A stretch of 64,000 nt of DNA, from assembly GCA_025765595.1 (NCBI GenBank), contig JAIVFH010000001.1, positions 496,001-560,000 on the forward strand, read 5' to 3'. The stretch's first letter is position 1; each line of letters opens with the position of its first letter. The translations under genes and the position numbers were made by a program. The DNA comes from Obelidium mucronatum. Its lineage: Eukaryota > Chytridiomycota > Chytridiomycetes > Chytridiales > Chytriomycetaceae. A model generated the notes under the pieces. That model had not been told where the DNA came from, made no database searches, and saw only the letters and a list, made by a program, of their open reading frames with translations. Shown one piece after another: positions 32,008 through 40,572 of this stretch.

Positions 32008-32538
32008 ATGGCCACACTGGAGTCCCTCCCCCAAGAGCTTCGAATGAAAATAGCGCGTTTTCTTCATCCTATTTCTATCGGTCCTTTGAGTGAAGTCTCG
32101 AACGCGTTCAGATTCTTACGGAATGACGTTGTGTTTGCAATCTCTCATTTGAAGTTGTTCAGCAAAAAGCCGCTGGATGTAACCTCCCCTTCAAAACTCA
32201 ATTTAAACTATGTTGCAGCCCATGTGATACTATTCCAGTCCTTCTCTTCGGTTGCAAGGTTTCACTTGACACAACCACAAAAGAGGTCATTTGGGTTTCC
32301 AATATTATGTCGTTTAAAGAAATGTGATCAGCTATATGATTTGATGAACGCTGAGAATGGATATGCTTTAAAGTGGGCGTGCGCGTGGGGCGAAAGAGAT
32401 GCAGTGGGGCTAATTCTTTCCGGGCCTTGTTGTTCACCGACTATCTTGAAGGAGGCATTTGAGCTTTCCACCAGCTTTAGGCGCAAAGATATTGCGATTT
32501 TACTTGCACAATTAATCAAGAGAATAGAGGGGCAATGA
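32008..32538 (+). CDS. Small F-box-like protein
   Basis: An intronless 176-aa ORF from the ATG at 32008. The N-terminus, LESLPQELRMKIARFLHP, fits the F-box pattern (LPxExxxxIxxxL), and a region with ankyrin-like spacing (YALKWACAWGERDAVGLIL) lies near residues 110-135. Fungal and amoebal F-box/ankyrin-like proteins often look like this. A role as an SCF substrate adaptor is inferred. Its start codon is only 31 bp from the divergent start of the coiled-coil gene, so the two share a tiny promoter region or overlap in their 5' UTRs. Confidence 0.5.
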   Translation: MATLESLPQELRMKIARFLHPISIGPLSEVSNAFRFLRNDVVFAISHLKLFSKKPLDVTSPSKLNLNYVAAHVILFQSFSSVARFHLTQPQKRSFGFPILCRLKKCDQLYDLMNAENGYALKWACAWGERDAVGLILSGPCCSPTILKEAFELSTSFRRKDIAILLAQLIKRIEGQ

Positions 32539-32648
32539 AGAGACTCTCTTTTTAAATTTTTTTTTTTACGTCAACGATATCCGCAATATAATGGCCATAC
32601 TGCCTCGAGGACCATTTGGTCTGCACAATAAGAAAAATGTTCCAAGAT

Positions 32649-35600
32649 TCATACAAGTGCGACCGCTTTAAGAGAGCGTCTGTCGTTAAAACGGTTAAAT
32701 AATTTATAAAATTCAAAAACTGGCAAATATCTTACGTTAAAGCGGCGGAAACAACGGATTCAAGCACAACTTTCATGTTTTCAACATCAGTGGCCTGTAT
32801 CAAATGGACGTCCACTTTTCGTGAGGGGACCTGCTCCAAAAACTTTTTCACAATGAAGTCTCTGGTATCGTCATATGAATTTGGAACACCTAAGATGAAA
32901 AAGTCTTAACGTCAATAAACTCAGTTGTGAGAAAAGTGTTGAAGAATTGGCCCTCACCCTCATATTCCGGTAAGTACATTTTAATGGAGCGAACGTTGAT
33001 TTTCTGTTTGAACAAATCAACTTTGTTTAGAAATAGAACTGTTGAGGCGTTGGCAAGAGCTGCATGATTACAGATCTTGCCAAACAATTCGATAGCAAGT
33101 AACACTGAGTCCATAGTTAGTGAATTAAAACAAGAGAATATAAGAGATTCAAGGAAGTTTAATAGTTACATTTGGTTGTTCCACCTCCATCGCCTTGGAG
33201 CACTTGATCATAGGAGCCAAGGGCGGCAACAAAAACAATTACCCCAACGTCCTCAAACAAATGCAGCAATTTTTTACAGTTTCCCTTCTGACCGACTATA
33301 TCCAGAACTTCAACCCTTGTTTGATTTATAAACAATTCAGGTTGTGAATTTGAAGGCCCGCGAATATAAGCATGTATCATATCCGTTGAGGTGGGAAGAT
33401 AGCCAGGAGATGTGATTCTTTGAACATGCGAGAACAAACTTGAAGGAAAGCGAATTAAACAACTGTTAATCAAATGCAGCATTGTTTTCTTGATCTCACT
33501 CACTATGAACAGGAATCAAGTTGATCATCACTACACTGGCTATAGCAATATTGAACGCCCAAATCATCCCAGAAGATTCGAACAGCCGCTGCCACTTCCG
33601 AAGAAACTTTAAAGCCATGAGAAAATTGCCTGAAAGTAGCTTCCGACTGAAGTATTTTTACGGCATCTTCAACCGTGAGCATTCCAGCTCGACTAGTCGC
33701 CATCGCCTTTTGCTCATTAAGTAGAACATGATTTAGGATAGGCATTGCCTCATGATCAAAATTTGGTTGTTCTTGAATGCTCCCAAGCGATATTCGGGAT
33801 CTGGACATTCCATACGGCGAAGGAGACTCTGGCCGAAGAACGGTTTGAGTTATTTTCAAACCCGATCGAACCGATGTTGTGGGAGAGTCTTTGGGGGAAT
33901 CTTCATTCGCTAAATTTTCCAAGTCTATTCCACTCGATGTGGATGACTTGTGAGATGATTTCGGCCTTTCCAGCGAATTGTCAGGAGATAAGTGAGATGG
34001 GACTTCCTACGACATGAGCGGAAGATTTAATTGCTTCAACTGGTGTGGATGATGACCTTTTTCTTTGTTTGAACTTATCATTTGGAGCGACCGTTGGTGT
34101 TGCTGTAGTTGTTGCTGCTTTGTATTGCTTCCCAACAGAATTGGTTTCATCCATCTCAGTTAATCCACCATTTGTAGAACCTCTCTCAAAAAATTTATCA
34201 GGAAGACACTCGGATTTCAAATCCGAAGTGGGTCTTGAATTATTTGGCGAATGTCGCCTTTTTTCTGGTTGAGGTAAACTCCGAATGGATTTCACGGGTG
34301 GAGACATTAAATCAGTACTCTTTAGTGACTGGGTTCCTGACTTTGAAATGGATCTTTCGATAGAAGTAGACGTTGGTGGAGTTAAAATTTTTTCTGCTTT
34401 TGGAGGGTTGGATGGATCAGGGGAAAAGAAATTGTGCAGAATAACAGCAGGGGATGACTGTCTTCGCGAAATGAAATCACTTGATTCCGGTTCACCTGTT
34501 TCAAAGAAATATCCCTTCAATTATACTTGAGAAGAAAAAAGCGATTCTGTGTGATTATTATTTACCAGCTCGTTTCGTTGATGACTGTTGTGAAACAGTC
34601 GATGGTCGCTGGCCAAGTTCTTTCCCGACAGTTTCCCTAGCCTCCAGTTTCGCTTTATTAACCTCGTCCTCCTCTTTGATTTTTGAAGCTAGTTTGGCCG
34701 CAATACTGGCCGTCGATGACCTCCGAGCCTTGGATTGAATTGAAAACGTCCTCTGTAACGATATTTGAACCGACTTGGCGGCTTCCTCCGATTCTCTATT
34801 TGATGACGATGACGCCTCAGAGCGGCCCAAAGAAGATGATAATTTGATTTCATTTGAGTCGGTTTGTGAAAGATATTTGGCTTCGACAATAGATGATCGC
34901 CGAATCGTTGCCTTTTCATAAATACTTACAACAGAATGACGCTTGGACTGAATAGAAGACTGCCTCTTCAGACTTGTAGCTGAAATATTGTTTGGTTGTT
35001 GCGATGGAGACGGCTGTTGTTGATCTGCATGATATTGAGTTTCAATAATAGAGGACCTCCTAACAGCCGCCTTTTCTGAAATGCTTGCAACAGAATGCCT
35101 TCGTTTTGATTGTATCGACATGGTAGCGATTGAAGGCCAGATGTTGTTGCAACCCCTGGCGATGCTTCTAAAATCAGTTTCTCAGCATTGGGAATATTTG
35201 TTGACTCGGCAGATGATTGTTGTTCTGCAGTGGCGTTGAGAATCGACAATGGAGGACCTCCTGAAAGATGCTTTTTCAGAAACACTCGCAACCGAGTGCC
35301 GACGTTTAGACTGTATAGACATGGTGCGATTGAGGCCGGATGTTGTTGTGACAACTGGTAGAACCACGTCTACCAACACTCCCTCGGCACTATACTTTGG
35401 CCTCCACAATACTAGACCTCCGCATCTCGGCCTTCTCCAATATACTTGCAACAGAAGTCCCTCCTTTTAGACTGAATAGAAGGCCCTCTTTTCAATTCAG
35501 TGGCTACGCGATCGACCGCTGATATATCGGACGAAGGAGAACGCCCTATGTTGGCCATATTTTTTGATTCGGCTTCAGCTGTTGTGCCATTATTATCGGT

Positions 35601-36585
35601 CCAAATGACTGGAGGTACTGAAGCTTCGGCGACACTCGTAACTGAATGCCGACGTTTTGATTGAATTGAAGGCCGTCTCTTCAAATATCCCGCACCATCT
35701 GGATCTGTCTTCAATGGGATAGGTTCCGCGTATTCGATTCCAGGTTGTGGCAAGGATCTTGCATGCTGAATTACCGATGGAACTTGAAGTACCGGCGCCA
35801 CCGAGCTTTTCTGCTCTATAATAGATGACCTTCGAATCGCAGCGTCTTCAGTGACGCTGGCAACTGAATGTCGACGTTTGGATTGAATTGAAGTATTCCT
35901 TTTCACCAAAGCAGCTGCTTCGGGTTTCAGCAAAGGAGTTTCGTGGCTGGTTGAGTTTCCGGGTTCTCCTGATGATGGTGTTGTTGCGATAGAATGCCTC
36001 CGGCTCCTGGTTGTGCCTGCCCCCAACACGTCCGTTGCCTCCAGAAACTTGAGCGGCGGTACATACTTCACTTCATTGTATTTTACCGCCTCGGAAGACG
36101 CGCCGGATGCTTTTGCTCCGCCAGTAGAAGGTTGCCTTGAGAGAGACTGCTTCCGTTTAGACTGAATCGAAAGAGTTCGCTTCAATCCATTGGCAGAAAT
36201 TTCTATAGAAGGAAGTGTCTGTGACGTTTGATGGCCGTACTGGATGTTTAAAGTGTCCATTGCTGAAATAAGGGTTTTCACGTTGTCCAGCAGATTCATG
36301 ATGATTGCTTTCCGATAGACTTCCACCTCTTCATCCGAAAACGAAACATTGTGAATCATTCTTAGCTGCTTTAAGACGGTGGACTTTCCACTGGCAGCAG
36401 GTCCTGGAATAAGATTTTAAAAAAAAAAAAATGAAGAGAACACGTTGAAAATTACCCAACAACAACATCTTGACGTGCTTCCTTTTCCCAATTTCCATCC
36501 TCTCGCGATCGAGCTCTTGATCGATCAATCTGCTGTTTTCCACAGCCTCCGAGTTGTTTGCAGGAGTTGACGTTGCACAACCCAT
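32649..36585 (-). CDS. Divergent G-protein alpha subunit with a giant phospho-repeat insertion
   Basis: Starts MGCATSTP (G2 myristoylation, C3 palmitoylation type). After an intron the P-loop reads GPAASGKST, then LKQLRMIH and helix alpha-A (EVYRKAIIMNLL...AMDTLNI). An insertion of about 780 residues follows (about 36230-33830) with eight repeats; alpha-B then resumes at LTVEDAVKIL and IFWDDLGVQYCYSQCSD. Switch I is degenerate (HAYIRGPSN for RARVxTxGI), switch II is DIVGQKGNCKK for DVGGQRSERKK, and NKVDLF is intact. The TCAT loop is IQATD and the end is SLKAVALV. Total is about 1,200 aa versus about 355 normally. Several one-base frame breaks occur (near 35460, 35395, 35140 and 34008), each restoring the repeat or flanking sequence if ignored. 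Confidence 0.82.
34693..36185 (-). repeat. Eight degenerate SIQSKRRHSV...RRSSI repeats inside the G-alpha gene
   Basis: Copies at about 36138-36185, 35814-35906, 35622-35684, 35395-35495, 35242-35334, 35041-35121, 34882-34971 and 34693-34758. The consensus unit is LKRxxSIQSKRRHSVAS, about six residues, then EKAxxRRSSIVE, about 30 residues separated by variable low-complexity spacers. I count about ten perfect RRxS-hydrophobic sites (RRHSV/I, RRSSI), the classical protein kinase A consensus. Copies 4-6 are recognisable across frame breaks, which shows the indels are younger than the repeats or are artefacts. Confidence 0.85.
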
Positions 36586-36924
36586 TTTCAGACGTAAATC
36601 TTTTGAGGCAAATCGCAAGGGAAAGCAAGTAAAAATGTAGAGATACATTCTTTCATTTTGGAAAGAAATTCCGAACACGAAGAATTGTATAATCGAGAAT
36701 CTTTGGACAGAACTCTTTCGGCATTCTATGCTTTTTTGTTTGTTGGTGGGGGGCTTGATCAAAACGATAGTCTAGTTTTACCCGCCTTCCTTTTATCCAT
36801 TATCTTTATGCATTCTGTTGTACAAATTTTGATTTTTTCTTCCTTTTATATCGTTTTTTTTTTGTTTTGCTCTCTTATTCCCTCCCTTATTGTTGTTTGT
36901 TCCCCATTGTGCCAACAACGCAAG

Positions 36925-38973
36925 ATGGAAACTGGTTCACCAACCACAACGTCATCCACAACCAAACGTATGTTCAATTTCCTCTTGAAACATAATATTT
37001 TAATTCTTATCATGTATAGTTGTGGATCGACAACAATCATACTTGGAGTACAGTTTCCACAATATTCTCCGAGTCGAATCCAGCAGCAGCAACAGCATTA
37101 ATAACAGCAATCCAGCCATAACCCTCTCAACCCAAGAATCATGGTCGAAATCGAGACTTATAACAGTACAGCCAAGATCCCCAAATCCAGCAGCAGCAGC
37201 AGGGCTCTCAATCACTGGCGGAATCAACAGTTTTCAACCATCAACCAAAAACAGTTACTCGAATCTAACGACACCGCTATCGCCCTTGAAACCAATCATC
37301 ACACCCACAAAGCAGAAACGCGGCTCCATATCCCTTCAACAGCAATCAATCATAACCAAACACGACCACCTTGTCGCGAATATCATCGTGAATACACCAA
37401 CACTCGCAACTACAGGAACAACTTCAACAACAGCAAGTTCATCAGTATGGCACATTTCTAGCTGTCCATTGAAATCCTTGAAGGCACAGAAACGCTGGAA
37501 ATGGGCTTTTTCGAAAGTGAAACAAATGGTGAAGGCGTCGAATGCGGCTCATGAGCTATCTGCATTCGAAATGATGGGGTTTATGGGTGGGAATATTCCC
37601 AAATCAAATCGAGGCACAATCGATAGCGGTAATGGCAGCAGCAGCAGCAGTGGTACTCCGCGAGTCGGCGGCGGCGGTGGCGGTGGCGACCTGATTTCCG
37701 GATTCGATTCCAACGCCTTTAAAATCACAATGAAGCCGGGGGGTAGCGATAGAGTCATGTGTGCATTGATCAAGAACGCGGAGGAGAGGAATCCAGAGGA
37801 TTTGAGAATCTTGGATGTCTTGATTCGGAATTTACCTCTTTTTTCAAAGTATAGTCCGGCAGTCATTGCGGGGCTATCGAAAGTCGTTGGGTATAGTCGG
37901 TTTGGTCCAAGAAGGCATATTGTCAAAGAGGTTTGTAAAAAAAAAAAGGCAAAAAAAAAAAAGAAGTCTTGAACTTTTTTTTATTTTAACAAATATGATA
38001 AAACAAAATCTAGGGTCATCCAGGACGGAACTTTTACTACATAATGTCAGGAGAGCTTGACGTGACAAAAATAATCGAAGGACGCAGCGCAAGCGTCAGG
38101 AAACTCAAAGCAAGGAATGATATTTGGAGAACTCGCACTCCTCCTCGACAATGCCAAAAGAACCGCCACCTGTAACAACAAACACAGACACTGAACTACT
38201 CTGGTTAAGCAGACAAGATTTCGATGAAGTCTTGAAACGCGAAACATTCCAAGAAGTACAGTCTCGAAAACAATTTTTAAGCACTGCACCCGTTTTTCCA
38301 GCAATTGGGGGCTGCGGCTGTAAACCATTTAGCCTTGACTGCACAAACAGTTCAAGTGAAACCGGGCGAAATGATTCTCGCTGAAGGAGAGGTCCCCGAT
38401 TGTATATACTTGATTTGTGAAGGGGAAGCCAAAATCTCAAAGTGTGTTCAAATGGCAAAAGTGCGGTTAGCCAAGCGGGGAACTAAATTCAAGCTGTATC
38501 CGCACCCGCTTCCTGAAAATGTGGACGCTCCTTTTGGGATGCAAATCAGTCCTGAACTTGTTCATGTTACTGTGGTTGGGAGTGGTGAATATTATGGAGC
38601 TGCAGCTGCTCTTGTCACGGGAGGGAATCCATCTCAGATCGCGACTCTCAAGTCTTATTTTGATATTGTCTCGGCTTCTCATTCCCCATTTTCGATTGTT
38701 GCTAGAACTAGTGTAAAGTACATTGCGCTCAATAAGTACAGTCTGGCAAAAGAGTTGAAGCCATATCCAGATGTATTGGAAGGCATTGCGAAGCGATATG
38801 CAGTTTTGTACGAATACTTTAATCATTCAGGGATAAAGAATGTGCAGGACTTGTATCTTGAAAGACACACATGGTGGCTTTTCAAGCAAAAGACTATTAA
38901 AAAGATACTGCTTGAACAAGATGCGGCAAAAGAGAATCGTATACGTAAAGTTTGGCAAATAAACGCGAGATGA
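36925..38973 (+). CDS. Cyclic-nucleotide-binding domain protein
   Basis: ATG at 36925, then an intron (GTATGTTC...TATAG) to LVDRQQSYLEYSFHNI. A long Ser/Asn/Gly-rich region leads to LPLFSKYSPAVIAGLSKVV and, after a second intron, GHPGRNFYYIMSGELDVTK, a cNMP-binding beta-barrel. The phosphate-binding cassette FGELALLL...AKRTAT keeps the key Glu and Arg. A second barrel follows (VNHLALTAQTVQVKPGEMIL, DCIYLICEGEAKIS) with a degenerate cassette (YYGAAAALV). Frame breaks occur near 38102 (AAA), 38170 and 38297 (T5); ignoring each restores the domain. The order of tandem CNBDs recalls PKA regulatory or channel-type proteins, but no inhibitor site or transmembrane region is visible. Divergent from the G-alpha gene, 339 bp apart. 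Confidence 0.75.
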
Positions 38974-39048
38974 AAACAAATGATTGACGACTCGTTACCA
39001 ATTTCCAACCGTTTTTGCTGTAAATTGTTGGAATCTTGGCAAAACAAA

Positions 39049-39501
39049 ATGCACATTGTGTCTACACTCCTCTTTCTCACCGCCAGCCTTGCTTCCGCAG
39101 AGGTCCTTCGAGTAGGTTATTGCACCGACAAATGCACTCCCTGCACCACCACCGGAGACGCCCAGCTTTTTGTGTGTTGGGCTCCTTCCGCCAGTGCTCC
39201 ATGCACTCAAGTCCCAATTTCTATTTCGTCAAAGTCTGTGGCTCTCCCACCACCGGCAACGGACCCCGCCATTGTTATCACTTCGAGATACGCGGATAGC
39301 AACGTTGGATCGATCGCGTTGACTGGAAATACTGGTGAAGCATTCAACAAGAAGCGCAAGTTTGTGTGTGTTGGGACTCCCACCACTTCCACCGCAAATG
39401 GAGACAACACGTTTTTGACTCCAATCAAGGATTGCAAGCCGCAATTTTACTTTAGTTGCATGTCTGCTTCCGAGTACGGATTTAGTGGAGACTTTGTTTA
39501 A
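39049..39501 (+). CDS. Small secreted cysteine-containing protein
   Basis: 150 aa from the ATG at 39049. A classical signal peptide (MHIVSTLLFLTASLASA, cleaved about residue 17) is followed by VLRVGYCTDKCTPCTTTGDA and about seven cysteines in a mostly beta-like, Ser/Thr-rich protein. There are no membrane segments. I recognise no family. Secretion is well supported; the function is not known. Confidence 0.65.
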   Translation: MHIVSTLLFLTASLASAEVLRVGYCTDKCTPCTTTGDAQLFVCWAPSASAPCTQVPISISSKSVALPPPATDPAIVITSRYADSNVGSIALTGNTGEAFNKKRKFVCVGTPTTSTANGDNTFLTPIKDCKPQFYFSCMSASEYGFSGDFV

Positions 39502-39567
39502 GAGTTTGATGTGTCGAAGAACCTCATTGTCATTTTATCATGTCATCATCAAAAAAGTAAAAATTAA

Positions 39568-40471
39568 GGCCTCGTTCGGCCACAAAAATGAAAATTTTGC
39601 TCTTTTTGCAAAAAGAGCATTATGGCTGAAAATGCTCTTTTTGCAAAAAGAAGAAATATCTATTTCTGCAAAATGCAGGTTTTTGTGTTTTCAAATTTCG
39701 AAAGTGGCCACGTAGCTTTCGAAATTGATTTTGTGGAGAAGCCCCGAATTTTCGTCCCTTCGTTTTTTTTCTCACCAAATCAAACCCCCCTCCCCCCCCC
39801 CCCCCCCCCCCGCCAACCTGCCAGGACAGGGCCAATACCCAGCAGCCTGAAACACTAGCGCCTGCCTCATCATCTAGCAGTAGTTCAACATGCTGGTGTT
39901 GGAACTTCTAGTCCTCTCGAATCTTCAGTCCTCTCGTCAAATCAGCGATTAACTTCCACAGCTCTTAGTGACTGTCCTCCACTCACACACAATACACCTT
40001 GTAAAAGCATCAAATCGACTTCTTAAAAGAAGCATTGATGATGCTGTGCAGGCTTTGGCAATTGAACTCATCAATCCACCACCAATTCACCGCATTCAGT
40101 GCTTCTATCTTTTTAGGAATGGCGTCAGATTCGAATTCAGCGGAATTTCTTAAAAATGTGTATTTTAAACTCAAATAAAGACTGCAATATTTCTTGATTT
40201 TCCGTCTTTTTTTCAGTTTTCAAATGCATTTTGGAAAGGAAAAACAGCTATTTTCTATTTTTGGTTTTTGACCTCTTTTTGGCCTCTTTTTGGCCCTAAA
40301 ATGCATTCCGGAAGTTTTTTGGAAAAAACGCATTTTGCATAATGCCTTTCTGGATCAAAATGCATTTACGAAGCCAAAAAGAGCTTTTTGCATTTTGCAG
40401 AATGCACTTTTTGAAAAAATAGGTTCTTTTTGGTGGAAAAAGAAGGAAATTTTTCGTGGCCGAACGGGGCC
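39568..40471. mobile_element. Non-autonomous MITE, PIF/Harbinger-Tourist-like
   Basis: A 904-bp element bounded by about 22-bp terminal inverted repeats: GGCCTCGTTCGGCCACA on the left and, reverse-complemented, GGCCCCGTTCGGCCACG on the right, with two mismatches. The flanking target duplication is TAA (39565-39567 and 40472-40474), which fits the TWA preference of PIF/Harbinger transposases. Subterminal regions are rich in AAATGCATTT and TTTTTGCAAAAAGAGC-type short inverted motifs. A C20 run lies at 39792-39811. No transposase ORF is present, so mobility would depend on a copy elsewhere. The interior (about 39815-40190) is unlike the ends and may be captured sequence. Confidence 0.75.
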
Positions 40472-40572
40472 TAAATGTTTCCTCTTTTTGTCTTGTCTGT
40501 ATTTACTTGTTTATTGGTTGAGAGATACGGAAAACAAAGTCGGTAGATGTCTGCACTGTACTTTTATTAAGA

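Noticed and set aside
32649..36585. G-alpha locus as a pseudogene
   Set aside because: Splice sites, C-terminus, lipidation start and repeat pattern are all conserved, and the frame breaks sit mostly in homopolymers as in neighbouring housekeeping genes; not enough to call it dead.
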